From: Asterella californica | Taxonomy: Eukaryota > Streptophyta > Marchantiopsida > Marchantiales > Aytoniaceae | Reading direction: 5' to 3' | Length of the DNA stretch: 64,000 nucleotides | NCBI GenBank assembly: GCA_036924285.1 | Contig: JAYKYS010000007.1 | Coordinates: forward strand, 62,001 to 126,000 | Notes under the pieces: model-generated | The model's database searches: none | What the model saw: the letters and a program-made list of their open reading frames with translations, nothing else | What the model was told of the DNA's origin: nothing | Program-made: the position numbers and the translations under genes | Shown here: positions 40,567 to 52,890 of the stretch, piece after piece | Numbering within the stretch: position 1 is the first letter of the stretch | Layout: every line of letters starts with the position of its first letter

Positions 40567-41811
40567 CTAAAAGGCGGCTAGAGCTTCTTCATCTCCTAAA
40601 ATCAACACGTAATTTACTCCCTTCTTCAGATATACAGTCAAAGCATACGCTTTATGTGAGAACGAGAGTATAAACCTTCGATAATATCCCACCATACCTA
40701 AAAACTGTCGTAGCTTAGTGAGAGTACTAGGAAAAGGGAGCTCTAAGATCTTCTGCACCTTCTCTGGATCAACGACAATGCCGTCCTTGGATATGATATG
40801 ACCCAAGAGTAACCCTTCTTTACACCCAAAAATACATTTCTCCGGATTGAGAGATGCATTTGCTACATCTAAACATTCTAAGACCTTCACAAGGTGCTCA
40901 AAATGCTTCTCCTTACTCCCGTAAACACAAAAGTCATCTATAAAATCTCTCACAAACTTTCCTAAGAAAGGTTCGAACACTTTGTTCATAAACCTTTGAA
41001 ACGTCGCAGGAGCATTACACAGACCAAATGGCATGACTCGAAATGCAAACGTACCCCACGGAGTAGTGAAAGTGGTCAGATGTTGATGTTCTGGTGCAAT
41101 TTTGATCTAGTTATATCCGCTATAACCATCTCCAAAGCTGTACCATTCGTTTCCCGCCACTTCTTCCAAGATCTCGTTGATGAAAGGTAGAGGATAATAA
41201 TCCTTCTTTGTGACCGCATTGAGCTCCTTGTAATCAACACACACCCTCAATTTGCCATTTTTCTTCTTTACAATCACAATGGGTGATACCCATTCAGAAT
41301 GCTCCACCTCGTAAATGAACCCAGCAGTGTGTAGCTTCTCGATCTCTTCTTTCACCAGATCCGCAATTGGAGGACTCACTCTTCGTTGCTTCTGTCGCAC
41401 CGGTTTGACTTCCTTCTCTAACTCGATACGGTGTTGCTCCAGTGTGACATCCCTCAGATCCTTGTAACTAAATGCAAATACATGAATGTATTTACGAAAG
41501 ATCTCTTTGAAACAACTCTTCTCCTCTTTAGTAACCTTCGATCCATAACGTAAGGTGGCAATTCTTCTCTCCACCTCCTCGGGAGTCAACGGTTCTTTGT
41601 CTCTATCTCTTTGTACTTCCGGAGAAGGGAAAAGATCCACTACGTTCACACCCACATTTCGTTGTTCTCTCTCCTCTTCTGACGATGTATTTTCAGATTC
41701 TGAATCTGAAGAATTGGTACCTACATCAGAAGTAGTATCGACAACTTCTGACTCCCAATAGTCCGATGTGGGTCGATCCGATTCCGACGTCCCAACTTGA
41801 TCTCCGAGCAA
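40567..41811 (-). pseudogene. Gyp-D reverse transcriptase
   Basis: RT motifs in order: VRQKQRRVSPP, WVSPIVIVKKKNGKLRVCVD, PLPFINEILEE, a TAG at about 41108 in place of a sense codon after SGYN, then MPFGLCNAPATFQRF and the catalytic FIDD, and GHIISKDGIVVDPEKV. Typical plant Ty3/gypsy RT. The enzyme is broken by that stop and others downstream. Confidence 0.9.
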
Positions 41812-41862
41812 TGGAACTTTGATCCGGTGGTGATTCGGTCCGATGCGTAAATAACCTTTGTG

Positions 41863-42579
41863 TCAGTTATCCGTTGCATGTACTGCTCGAAGCCAAGGTC
41901 TTCCGAGTAACATTTCATAACTTGACTCTTTCAAGATTTGAAATGTCATGTTTACTTGCACTCCCATTACTGACACACAAACTCTCTCCAGCACTCCCAA
42001 TGGTCTAACTCGCTGTCTGTTAGCCATACCCACCGTGATACTAGAAGGACGAGTTGGTACTAGATCCAACTTCCTCATGAGTCGTTCTGAGATGGCATTT
42101 ACTGCCGATCTTCCATCGACAAGAACATCTGAGACATCTCTCCCATTGATACGAGCCTCTACTTTTGATGCCTTGTTGCACACCTCTCCTTCACTAGCAT
42201 CTAAAGCACTCACACCGACAGTAGAAGGATTTACCTTCTTCTTTCGACCTCGTCGGGAGCTTAGACCGCTACGAAGTTCTTTCCTCACCGAAGGATTTAG
42301 AGCAATCAACTGTCCCACAGTAATGTTTGCTCGTTGCTTACCCACGTCTTCCACCACATTGTATTTTGATTGCTCCATCGAAATTATGAAATCAGTATTT
42401 CTCAATTTCTTCCGCCGTTCTTTGGTTTTTGAAGAAGATTTGCTACTCCGAGTATTTTGACTTGGAGAATCTTCCATCACAACTGGTTCTCCCTCGTCGA
42501 AATGCGTCCTCATCCTCTTCTTCTCTTGAGCCAACAGCTCTACAGATTGAAAACCTTCTCGTACATCTCGTGGCTCCAA
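41863..42579 (-). pseudogene. Gyp-D aspartic protease region
   Basis: About 240 residues with a basic linker and protease motifs VLVDGRSAVNAISERL and YEMLLGRPWLRAVHA. The loop has DGRS instead of D[ST]G. The LLGRPWL block and this linker style are typical of plant Tat/Athila-like elements, in line with the tRNA-Asp-like PBS. Confidence 0.78.
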
Positions 42580-42593
42580 GATGTCAATGCATG

Positions 42594-44055
42594 CTACACC
42601 CTTGTCCTTGCTTTGTGAAGTTGAAGCTCCATCCGCTGTTCCACCATTACGACTTGGACAAATACGTTGGAAATGTGATCCTCCGCACGTAAAACATCCT
42701 TGGTTCGTGTAGTTACTTGGTGATCCTGCGGTGGTCCACCTCTAGACTGATAGTTCTCATAACCTCGTGAGCCTCCTCCAACATTTGGACTGCGGTGTTG
42801 CAATAAATTCACCATATTGATCTTCAAATCTGCCAGAGACTCTGTCAAACTTTTCAACTCATCACGAAAGTCAGGAGTAACAGATCTAGATGGTACAGTG
42901 ACTGTAACCGCACTAGTAGGAGCTACCGGAGTCAGATTCTCAAATCGAACAGTCGGAACACTCGCAGGCATCAGAGTTGGCATGATCGGCCCTTGCACAT
43001 CTCCACATGCTGCCCCAACAGTCATTGGTTGCAAGTCGTCTCCATCCAGACTCTCTTCCATCCTGGTTGCGATCTTCACTGCATCAGCCTTCGAAGTTGG
43101 TCTCTCATACCGCACTTGTGTTTGAATCTCCGGCCTCAATCCCCCAATAAAATTCTTTGTGAGCATTGCTCCAATGCCCACCATCGTTGGTTCTACTACA
43201 TCTCCACTCTTTCGTAAAACCATCCAAAACTTTTGTTCTAATTTCTCCACCCTCTCGGCGTAAGTCCTTACTTTCTCTTTCTCTCCTTGTTTGAGGTAAG
43301 TTACATCTATCATTAACTTCTCGCAACTTTCATCGGAAGAAAAGTTTCAATTAAGGCCTCCGTCAATACTTCCCAAGTATCAACTGGAGTCCCCACTACG
43401 CTTCTCTTCTTCCTATCCTCATACCATGTCAATGCAGAATTCTCAAGAAATTCAGGTATCAACCCTACCCACTCGCTCTTCTTTCGATCTCCATTGCCAA
43501 TTCATGCTCTTTTGAAGTCCCTCACAAATCCTTCCCGTCTTCTCCATCCTTTCCGTAAAACACCGGAAGTTTCCCCATTCTTCTCTTCTTTTCTTCTTCT
43601 TACTCAAGGAACTGCTTGCGGATGTGAAGATCGCACTTCACCGCAATCCACAATTTCCTCGTTGAGCTCTCTCCTCTCCAAAGGTTGGAATAAGTTTGAC
43701 CCTCATGGTCATCTTATCTCTCGTGTGACAAACTATCTCCATCTTCGCTCGAGGTCTTCACTCGTTCCGTTTCTACACTCAACCTTCTCTCGAGACCTTC
43801 GGCTACAGTTTCTAGCAAAGCAACCACTGCGCTACACTCGTGCTCAACTGGAATCCCGTCCACTCCACATCTAGGACAAAAGATAGTAGGGTCAATGACG
43901 CCTTGTCTAAGGGAAGAAGGACCTATGTGTAAGCTTAAGTCGACCAACCCTCTTCGCTCACGCAAAAGTCTATTCTTCGTAGGACACTTGCTCACTTTGT
44001 GTCCTTCTTCTCCACACAAAAAGCACCTCGAGTTCTTCTCCTGGTTTTACGACTA
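42594..44055 (-). pseudogene. Gyp-D Gag
   Basis: Fragments in several frames. 44055-43714: a zinc knuckle CFLCGEEGHKVSKC at the N-terminal side, followed by CPRCGVDGIPVEHEC. 43313-42594: a capsid-like helical region (YLKQGEKEKVRTYAERVEKL, LRPEIQTQVRYERP). A second knuckle, CFTCGGSHFQRIC, lies near its end. A knuckle upstream of the capsid is unusual, since most plant Gags have it after the capsid. Frameshifts make the element inactive. Confidence 0.72.
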
Positions 44056-44767
44056 CTCTCTGCTTCTTCCTCAAATTCTAGTCGAAATTCTCATTTCGCC
44101 AGATCAGCGGTAACTATCACCGCATAGCCTTGAGGGATCTTGCTCAACCTCAATTTCCACTCTTGCTGTCCTTCCATGACGATGATCCGTCATACATCTC
44201 TCTCGCTCTATAGTTTGTTTGACACTTTTGATCACTCGACTATCTTCTCGCTTAGCAATCTCTCACATTACTAAGTAGAAGCTTAACTTGTCAACCCTGA
44301 GCCTCAGAGATCGAACATAACCCTCTCAAGAATTCTGAAATTCTTTCACTCTTTTACTTCAGCAAGCGATATAACAGATTTGACCCCCTTTCGCTTCGAA
44401 TGCCATAACTCCAGTTCTACTCGATCAATTCACGCATGATTTGGGTGCCTAGATAGCTTATCTTGCAAGCTATCAGCATGGAAGATTTCAAGGTCTAACT
44501 CTAAAAATTGGAAATATGAAAATGACTGTAAACTCCTTCCCGAGAGCTCACTATTTGATACCGAAAAATCTCCTTAACTTCCGAAAGACATAACTCTCTC
44601 CTTACAATTGATCTCTCAGAGATATCAAGCTTATTGTAAAGCTTATCTTGCCCTCTATAACATGGTGTATGTACAAAGGTTCTGAACTCATGCTAAAAAA
44701 CAGACATGAAGTGTACTAACAACTAAATACGAATCTTTGTATCGAGGTCCCGGCAACGGAACCAAAA
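44020..44767 (-). other. Gyp-D PBS and 5' leader
   Basis: On the minus strand the LTR ends CGGCTTACA at 44768. After TTT comes TGGTTCCGTTGCCGGGACC (44764 down), close to the tRNA-Asp type PBS (TGGCGCCGTTGCCGGGGA) of plant Tat/Athila elements. The rest of the leader has no ORF I can support. Confidence 0.75.
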
Positions 44768-45567
44768 TGTAAGCCGGCCTGTCTCTCACCCAAGGGTACC
44801 TCAGATGACTAGGATTACTAGTGCAGCTTAATTACAAAGATTCTATCATACCCATGCTCACTTCACTCAACACTCTGACCCGTATGGTCACATCGGTCCC
44901 TCTAATAGTGTTCCTGCAAACAAGTTCTAACCCCGTCCTCCACATTGCATCACATAGTACTCAAGGACTCCCAAGGTCTCCAATGCTCACTTTACTTATA
45001 GACAGGAAAATGAGAGTGTCTTCCACCTTCTCAACTCCTCCTTATATACTCTACAACTTCTTATCGTGGTAACTTTCACTAAGTTACGTTATCTCATGAT
45101 AAGTGCGCAATCCAAAATAGTAAAACTTCTAAAGGCTACTAAGCCTTTAAGAATAGCACACACATTACTTGTTCTACTTTACAAAAGTAAGAGATTCTCC
45201 TACTTTAGCTTTTGTAAAGTGTTAACTTTCCACCCTATCCAATCGGAAGACGACAACAAACTAATACGTCTTTTGAGGAGCATCTTTAGATCTTTGTGCA
45301 TGACTTTTCATCATGCATCCAATCAACGATGGTCAACAAAGTTGCATACTTTTGATAAGCATATTTAGAGCTCCGCACTTGTCACATAGTGCCATAGTGG
45401 AACCTCTAATAGTTTCCTCAACTTAGTTATAACTATCTCTGCTAGTTATGGCTAGTTTTGATCACTCTAGATTTAGATCTTCGAACTAGAGTAATCTATA
45501 AGATAGTCATATCTAATGAAACTTATATAAACACGCACACAAATAATGAGATACTTGTGACGTGACA
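44768..45567 (-). repeat. 5' LTR of Gyp-D (LTR-C family)
   Basis: 800 bp, reverse orientation, TGTCACGTCACAAG at 45567 to GGCTTACA at 44768. GATC at 45568-45571 matches GATC at 3788-3791 next to the 3' LTR. Confidence 0.93.
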
Positions 45568-46222
45568 GATCTGCCGTAGCATCATCGGTAGCTTGCAGGA
45601 AAAGCTCTGTTCTCTTAGCATCTTAGTTTATTCGCTCTAGAGTTAAAAGTTGCCGGTATCTCCGATCAAACTCTCTCAGCAACTCACTCAGGCTCATCAT
45701 ACGACCAAGTTGCTGCTCAACCCAGTCTAGAAATGTCCTTCTAGTAACTCTCTCTGAGTCCTCCTCAAGAAACTCCTCTCGAAGAGATCGCTCAAAACTC
45801 ATCCAAATTCCAAGATTTCTTCTCTATACATCCCTAACTTGGTCCCGCAACTCAGGAATGACAGCTAACTCAAAACTTGCTATCATCTCAGCATTAGTAA
45901 CCCTAACCAACTCCATCTCTCCTCTATACTCACGCAGGTATCTAGAAATACCTCTTCCTTCAAACCTTCCACACCTATTCACTATCGCTTGCAAAGCCTT
46001 GGTGGATTTTAACTCACCCTCTCCAACGATCGGATGCTGTTGGACCAAGGCCGCAAGCGTCTTCAGGATCTCAACCGTATCCAGACCAGGTACAGAGGTC
46101 GCTGCAGTCACAGGTGCTACAGAAAGTGCTGCAGTAGACGTAGATGCAGCCGTCGCAGAAGTAGCAGTAGTAGCGCTCTTGCGATCCATCTTCTCTCCTT
46201 GTAGTAAACTGAACCTTCTCAA
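45568..46222 (-). pseudogene. Gyp-1 Gag N-terminal part
   Basis: Starts near MDRKSATTATSATAASTST (low-complexity Ala/Thr/Ser region) and continues with the family pattern KSTKALQAIVNRCGRFEGRG, YLREYRGEMELVRV and FELAVIPELRDQV. A frameshift near 45824 is followed by ERVTRRTFLDW and TELFLQATDD in another frame, ending at the LTR-C. The break falls at the same residue at which 3788 resumes on the plus strand. Aligned to Gyp-2, the combined spacing has no gap. Confidence 0.86.
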
Positions 46223-46258
46223 TCAATCACCCCAAGATCTCTCAGTGGAAGCACCAGA

Positions 46259-47574
46259 TGTCGGGTTGAGAGTCTTCTTGGGAAGGGCGAACCTTCTGGC
46301 TGCGATATGAGCTTGAAGGCTGTGTTCAATCTACTCAGGGAAGCGTTGGGCTTTAGGCTGTGGCTGGTTTATTCAAAGGATAGGCTTCAGGTCTCAAGGT
46401 GATATTGAAAAACACTCATATAAGTCTCTTGGCTCTTCTGATATGTTCAGGAAGTAAAGTTCAGACTTAACTAGCAATGATAAGATCAGATGGCGAACTT
46501 TGACACTCATGATTGAGAAATATGTGAAGGTTCAGACTTCAGAACTCCTCCTACATGTCAATAAGGTCCTACTGGATACACATACGAAGTTTCAGCTTCA
46601 GATCAATTCAGAGCACTAAGATATGAGTAGAAACTTTCTGAGTAGAGAAATTACGGTAATTTTTGGTATCCAGACAGTGTTTCGACCTAGAACAAAGAAT
46701 TGGCTCAATCACTTTGGGAAATTCTTACAGGATTTGCAATACACAGCTTGCTGAACACTCCTATGAAGTTGGGCCTCCTGATTCCACACAGAACTCCAGA
46801 TCTCGCTCTCTGAAGTTGCTGTTCCAGATTGAGAGTTTTTCACACCCCCTCTACTTCAGCGGTTGCCCTGATTTACTCAGTAACTCAAATCACTTGAAAC
46901 TTTTTTGAGTCGTAGCCCGGCTGACAGTGAATGCAACCACGAAGGTTTGAAGCGATTTCCTCAGTTTTGCTGCAATTGGCACTCAAAACCCCAAAATCAA
47001 CAAAAGTGATGTAGTTTTGGCACAATTTGAACTTCAATTGGGCATAACTCCTTGTTTATTGATCCAAATCGATCAAGAATTTCATTGACAGTGCTTGGCT
47101 CGACGAGCTCTATCTCCCTATGCTCTCAGATTTTGCAGTACCCTCACCAATTGCTTGAAATCCACTCTAGAGCTCTGTTTCTAAACTTAGAGTTTTACAA
47201 AAGACAAAAATGGACCAATGGGAGTTCATAGCTCCACTTGACTGTCCTTTTGTGCCTTAAACTACCTGGTAACTTATCTACACTCATAGGCTATCACGTC
47301 AAGCCCCCTAGAGTGCCAGCGTAAAACTTAAACTACCTAAAATGACACGCAGCCCTGAAAAATAACTTAAATCAGCTAGAAAGCGTGCATGGGCAACACG
47401 CAAATACAACCCATGAGCTTAAGCCCTGTCAACATGGTAATCAACCTACTAAGACTCAAAATATATAACATCTTCAAAAAATGGACTTCTCTGAAGTATT
47501 AACTTCACTCAGAGAGACTAACGCCTGACAGAGAAGTGAATCATTTACTATGTGAAATGATTCACATCACGACA
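46259..47574 (-). repeat. 5' LTR-B of Gyp-1 with adjacent PBS
   Basis: 1316 bp, TGTCGTGATGTG at 47574 to CAACCCGACA at 46259. Two bases further a PBS-like TGGTGCTTCCACTGAGAG begins at 46256, different from the PBS of Gyp-2 and Gyp-4. It borders Copia-0 at 47575 with TATGCGT (reverse complement ACGCATA), the duplication also found at 33521-33527. Confidence 0.92.
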
Positions 47575-49085
47575 TATGCGTAAGAAGCAAGTTTCATTAG
47601 CACGGGCTTGAGGGCTATCATCAATATCCGCTTAGTGCTCTTCCGAGACTTCGAGATCAACAATGAAGGGTCGTAGTCTTCGTCAGGGTTCGGTTGTGGG
47701 GAAATCGACTGCCGAGTTGATCGTCTCAATGGAGGCGGTGATGGAAAATCCAATGGAAGAAAGGAGGACTCGCTGTGGGCAGGACTGGAAACACATGGTG
47801 AGCGTGATGATGTGCGCCGAAGATAAAGATGACGCGGGCTCATGTGTTCCATATGAGGAGAATGATTGTGCGTATGGCTAGAGGAGTGAGTGCGCGGAAG
47901 ACGGCTACTCCCACTAGACTGTGATTGCTAGTGAGATGTATGATAACTGCTCCTCCAGAGCCACGACTGCTAGAAAACTCCTCCTCCAGATCCAAGATCA
48001 ACGGATGGGATTGGAGCTGGACCGGCAGGAGGGAGCAGGGGAGCTCTCACTGAAGGGAAGTAGAGAGAGACGGACGGAATGTAAGTTGGACCAAAAGAAG
48101 GAGCAGACATAGTGTGATAAAAGTGAACGTCAGTCGCAGGAGGCTCCTGATGAGTGAGAGAGTAGTAGAAGAGACGGATGTGAGAGAGAGAGTCGAGAGA
48201 GACTCATCAAAAATTACATCGCAGGAGGTGAAGATATTATCTTCAGATTTCCTTTGGAGACGGTAGCTTTTACTCTGACCACTATAGCCGAGGAAGATAA
48301 ACTCGTGAGAGCGATCATCGAGTTTTGTGTGCTCAACCTCGAGGACATGAGAAAAAGCGCGACAGCCAAAGACGCACAAATGGAGAGATCGGGTTGTCGA
48401 GGAGTAGTAGAGTCGTAGGAGTGCCAGAGTTCATAAGGTGTGGTCATAGGAAGGATGGCCTTAGATGGACACCGGTTTTGGAGAAAAGTGATGCAGATGA
48501 TTGCTTCACATCAGAAGGGCTTGATGAGGTTGGCGGTAAAAAGCATAGGCGCACAACATCAAATTACGGTTCTTGCGCTCAGCAATGTCATTCTGTTGAG
48601 GTGAGTAGGAGACTATGAATTGACGCTGAATGCCGCGCTCATGACAAAAAGCGTCAAATGCAGCTGAAAGATATTCTCCGTCATTGTCAGATCGTAAGAT
48701 GACAAGAGATTAATCAATGACGCGCTCATCAAAGACAAGATAGTTCCAGAAAGCAGCAAAGTAGTCACTCTTATAGTAAAAGAGGCGAGTGACAATGTAG
48801 TGCGACTAATCATCAACAAAGGTGATGAAATATTCATACCCAAAAAAAGTGCAAGAGGAGATGCGCCACTAATGTCAGAATGGACCAGTGCTAAAGGACG
48901 AGTTGAGCAGTTTGAGCTGGCACGTGGAATTTACGCACATGCTTGCCGTGTGCACAAGCGGGACAAATATCCTCAGAGAGTGAGAAAGAAGAGAGACCAG
49001 TAACGTACCTGCGGTGACTCAGCTCGTGGATCCGGTGGTGGTTGATATGGACGAGTCGTCGTGCCACAAGATAGATAGGTCGCAC
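47575..49085 (-). pseudogene. Copia-0 integrase and linker
   Basis: In shifting minus-strand frames: LWH and STCQL pieces of the GAG-pre-integrase domain near 49080-48890, then the integrase core (FDERVID, near 48730-48640; ERGIQRQF near 48620) and TPYELWHSYDSTTPRQP at 48447. The post-integrase block follows: FGCRAFSHV, KLDDRSHEFIFLGYS and SCDVIFDE (48379-48180). It ends with RRSTRQSISPQPNPDEDYDP (about 47760), the linker before RT. This is diagnostic for Ty1/copia (integrase before RT). Many stops and shifts: long dead. Confidence 0.85.
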
Positions 49086-50179
49086 GTTGTAGTAACAAGA
49101 GCGAAGGGTCGAGGTGGCGTCGGAGGCGGGATCCGACTACCTGATTCAAAACCCTAGAGGCCGTCCAAAAAATGTGGAGGAGACCAAGACTAGAGAAAGA
49201 GACCGAGTAGGTCAGAATTTTTTGAGGACAGACGGACAAGACTCGAAAATGAGTCAGTGTTATAGATCGGGCCGGGAAGGCCAAGGCGTGGGTCAAGAAA
49301 GCCCTGTGGGCTCGTGAAGGACCGCTCGTGTAAGAAGGTCCGTGCGTGAGCCGGCGCGGATCACAAAAGGACCATGTCAAGAGCAAGGAAAGGGGCCCTG
49401 TGAGCCCCGAGTCAATCTCGCGTAATGTGCACAGCCAAGAGGAAGAACACATAGTCAATTTTCAAACATTTCCTCCTCTGTTTTCGGAGCTAACACACAA
49501 TTCTAATATTTCAACTCCACTTTTGACGGAGGACGTGAACATGGATAATGAAGACAATATTTCCTCACAGTCGACCTCTACTCCCCTAGAACGGACTTGA
49601 CATAGACACCTTTTGGCATTTTTCCCACCCGAACTCCACATGCTGGTCTCCCTCTAGACTCGAGTGCGACCTCCAACTTGGAACTTACTGACACGTGAAC
49701 CTATGAGCGCAGGGTGCATTCATCCATGCGGATCATGCCTCCTATCTTTTCCTTTTCCGCCGATCATCGTCACATGGCGACCATCAACTATAAGGACCAG
49801 TCATTGATCCATGCCTCACGTCTTTTGACAGGCCCACTCTCTTCTTCGCACGCCTCGCCGGTCACCAAGGGCATCCAAGACCACGGGAGGTCATAATGAC
49901 CACAGGAGGCTCCAAGCGGTCCTTCTTGGCTGTGCACATTATGCGAGATTTGGACCGTGAGAAGCTTAGTCTTTGCAGGTTGTGATTAGTGAGGAAGACA
50001 CTAGTCCGTTGGCTGCATTGTGATCTCGATCATAGTCGAGGTCCGGATCTCTGGCTAGGAGGTAAAGTAAGAACTATTGAACTCTCTCCAGCTGTGACTA
50101 CAAGTGCGGTTTGGTCAGCGACCAAGACTGATTCTCCGAGCATGTAGAGATCATCAACGGTCGTACAAGGAGCTAACAC
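49086..50179. other. Unassigned stretch within Copia-0
   Basis: About 1.1 kb between the protease-side fragment and the integrase. It is longer than expected for a copia element. I see no domain on either strand, and the short open frames are unsupported. It may hold a further decayed insertion; GC-rich patches around 49250-49400 differ from the flanks. Confidence 0.4.
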
Positions 50180-50382
50180 TTAATCAAATCTGTCCTCGAG
50201 ATGACAAAGTCCGTTACCAATTAGACACCAGCCGTCTTTTGTATCGAATTGCTGAGCTGAAAATAGATTTTTTTGCAGGGCAGACACATGGAAGATGTCG
50301 CGTATGTACACATGCTCGTCGTTGAGTAGACGTACTTCCACCATGCCAGAACTGACAACGTGGATGGTTGTGTTATCACCGA
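50180..50382 (-). pseudogene. Copia-0 protease/pre-integrase fragment
   Basis: Reads GDNTTIHVVSSGMVEVRLLN, then VYIRDIFHVSALQKNLFSAQ on the minus strand, matching the copia pattern G-x-V-x-L...L-x-DVLHVP-x-LKKNLIS. The upstream protease motif is at 52891-53000, separated by the solo LTR-A'. Confidence 0.85.
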
Positions 50383-50673
50383 TGTCGTGTTGTGGATTGG
50401 CTAGGGTGTGAAACCACCACATATCCTTCGTACGTGTTTGGTGTTGAGGAGCCACTAGGATCTTATCGTGTCAAAAGATAAGGCTCCACGTGGACGATCC
50501 GTGTACTCTTCGCTGAGTGGAGATAAGAGTAGTACTCTTGTCGTCACATGGGGAGATTGATGTATAAGAAGAGAGGTGCGCGGAGCTTGAGGGACAGAGT
50601 GTAGAGTATCCAAGTCTAGGGTGAGTGTGATCAGTATCATCGGATGAAGTAAGCGGCAGTGCGAGTGGTAGGC

Positions 50674-50889
50674 ATGAACGGAGAGCCCTTTCGTGCTCCT
50701 GATCTTCCACTTGCGCATCCATTCGTCATTAAGATTCATTGTCTGCCGCGGGATCATTTTCGAGTATTTATGGTAGCTCACTGGGGCGAGTCGTTCATGA
50801 CCGCGGTGATGGCTACTCCAGACCCTATCATTCTTCCTATTGTCACATACGACGCGGTTTGGGATCTTACTGTCTATATCTTGCTTTGA
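50674..50889 (+). CDS. LTR-encoded small ORF 1 (LTR-A' homologue)
   Basis: 71 residues from ATG, the same length as in LTR-A. Conserved: APDLP, PF, RDHFR, ILPIVTY, WD and TVYILL. Ends in TGA; two sense codons later ORF 2 starts in the same frame. TATAAGA lies about 110 bases upstream of the ATG, as in LTR-A. Confidence 0.6.
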   Translation: MNGEPFRAPDLPLAHPFVIKIHCLPRDHFRVFMVAHWGESFMTAVMATPDPIILPIVTYDAVWDLTVYILL

Positions 50890-50895
50890 TGTAGT

Positions 50896-51111
50896 ATGGA
50901 TCCTCCATTAGATCTGAACTTTCCAGCGAGAGTTCCGTTCAACACTTGGGTCGAAATACGTTGTTACAGTCGACCTAAGGTGGCGCATCGAGAGTTTGTC
51001 GTCAGGAACTTCGGAGAGGATTATTACAACCAGATAATAGCTTCGTCCGTTCCTTTTGTAGTTCCGTTTATTGTCAACCGTTTTAGAGTCGGGATTCTGA
51101 CTCTCTATTGA
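50896..51111 (+). CDS. LTR-encoded small ORF 2 (LTR-A' homologue)
   Basis: 71 residues; four more than LTR-A ORF 2, all near the N-terminus (MDPPLDLN against MDLN). From DLN to the end the two align without gaps: VPFN, RPK, VVRNFG, YYN, IAS, PFVVPFIV, RF and ILTLY. Many codon differences are synonymous. Unknown family. Confidence 0.62.
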   Translation: MDPPLDLNFPARVPFNTWVEIRCYSRPKVAHREFVVRNFGEDYYNQIIASSVPFVVPFIVNRFRVGILTLY

Positions 51112-51873
51112 GTGTAGTTTGTACTTCGTGTTTACGTGCTTCGTTGCCGACGGCATCATCAACGGCACGTGTTTGTAGTTTGTTCAATATAAACTTTGAG
51201 GCCTAAATGGTACTCTTGGATAAAAAATTCGTTCTTTGTGTGTTTGTCATGTGAGTGAAGACAAAACCCTTTTGTCAACTTGTTTCTCATTGGTCGAAAG
51301 TTTGACCAATCACCTTCTACCAAGTTCCTTTCACGTTTTGAGGGTTAGAGGCACTTCCCGTGGTCCATTCGCGGAGTGTGAGCTATGGTTGGAAAGCTTG
51401 GGAGACGAGGATGCCCGTGGACTCAATGGTTGCTGGATTTGAAGCGCGGATGAGAAAGTTACGATCAATTGAAGCTGAGGGGGTCAAATTCGTGATCAAT
51501 TTCATTTCCGTGAGGTCTTTTTCGCTTTCTGGGAGTTCTGTGAGGTTGCTGGAGATGAATTGACTGTTGCTGGAAAGCTCTTGAGATGGGCTTGCCGATG
51601 GACTCCGAGATCGATCGATTCCAAGCCGGAGTGAAAAAGTTATGGCCAGCTGAAGTTGGGTGTCTCAAATCGGAGGTTATGATAGTAGGCGACTGTAAAC
51701 ATGAGACATTGAGAGAGATATGGGGAGTTTGAGGTCGAATTTTGCTATGAAACCTTCCAGGGTCTGAGAAGGTACAGTCAGCTACCTACCTGTGAAATTT
51801 TGGATTATTGGGTTGAAGGGAAACGTTGTTTTTGTGCACAAGGGTTGCATATCGCCTTGTGTCATTGACGAAA

Positions 51874-52225
51874 AGGGCTTGGATCGTTCCGAGAGTTTGG
51901 TTGAAGATCTGCTGGTGAAATTTTACAGAGTGGTAGTGATGGTGACACATTAGCTTCCTGAGAAGTTTGAGCTGTTTTGATCGAGTGGTTTGTGAGGAAT
52001 CGAACAGCAAAGTTCCGTCAAAATAGTATCATGTTATAAAAACAGCGATAAGGGCTCGATCGTTCCGAGAGTTTGGTTGAAGATATGCTGGTGAAATTTT
52101 ACAGAGTGGTAGTGATGGTGATACATTAGCTTCCTGAGAAGTTTGAGCTGTTTTGATCGAGTGGTTTGTGAGGAATCGAACAGCAAAGTTCTGTTGAAAT
52201 AGTATCGTGTTATAGAAACAGCGAA
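51874..52225. repeat. 176-bp tandem duplication in LTR-A'
   Basis: Both copies contain GATCGTTCCGAGAGTTTGG (51882 and 52058) and GAGCTGTTTTGATCGAGTGG and end near AACAGCG. A few substitutions separate them. LTR-A has a single equivalent region, so the duplication is specific to this copy. Confidence 0.85.
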
Positions 52226-52890
52226 CTTTGGAAAGGCATAGATGCCAACTCAGAGATGATCTCTCTGCATGTAATACCTTAATAGAGAGATTATTCTACA
52301 GGCTATCTGCTGGCCTTGGTTTCATCTCATTCTGAGCTGTGGTTGAGGAGTGACAGCGAGTTAAAGTTGAGAGGTTCTTGCTCCGAAAGGCGCAAGAGTT
52401 AAGATTCTTTTGGAGAACAGGTCGACCTGAAGGTTTTGCCAGTGCTTCAGAGCACTTGATCATGGGTATGGAGAGTTGTTGACTATATTTCCTGTGTTTG
52501 GATCCTCTCCATACCCGCATGCCTGTTTGTACGCCCAGTTGGTTTTGATTGGATTTGTGTGCGGGCGTTGCGCTTAGGTTTCTTTTCTATTAGGAGTGCT
52601 GGTATTTCTCTTGTGGTGAGGCTGGAGTGATGACCAGCAGACCCAAGAATGCTTGCGGTGATGGCAGGAACAGGTTGCCCGTGCTTGTTACCCCGGTTCT
52701 ATTCCTAGTCAAGTAAGAGAGAGATCTGCCGAGAGGACGTGAGGATATCGTAGCGAGAAAGGTTCAAAGTGTACTTGGAGGTCAGAGAGAGGTTTGGGTG
52801 GTTGCTGGTTCTGAGTCACGGAGTGCGACACGTACTCTCTACAGCTAGATACCCGGTGTATTCCTAGATAAGAAAGCACGTCACACGACA

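Larger units (their letters stand above)
50383..52890 (+). mobile_element. Solo LTR-A' (diverged LTR-A relative) in Copia-0
   Basis: 2508 bp from TGTCGTGTTGTGGATTGG to GTCACACGACA, flanked by CCGA on both sides (50379-50382 and 52891-52894). It shares with LTR-A its start, its end (GTGTATTCCTAGA), the TATA position, the small ORF pair and the CCAAT palindrome (51289-51310). DNA between these blocks is strongly diverged. It contains its own 176-bp tandem duplication (51874-52225). Confidence 0.9.
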
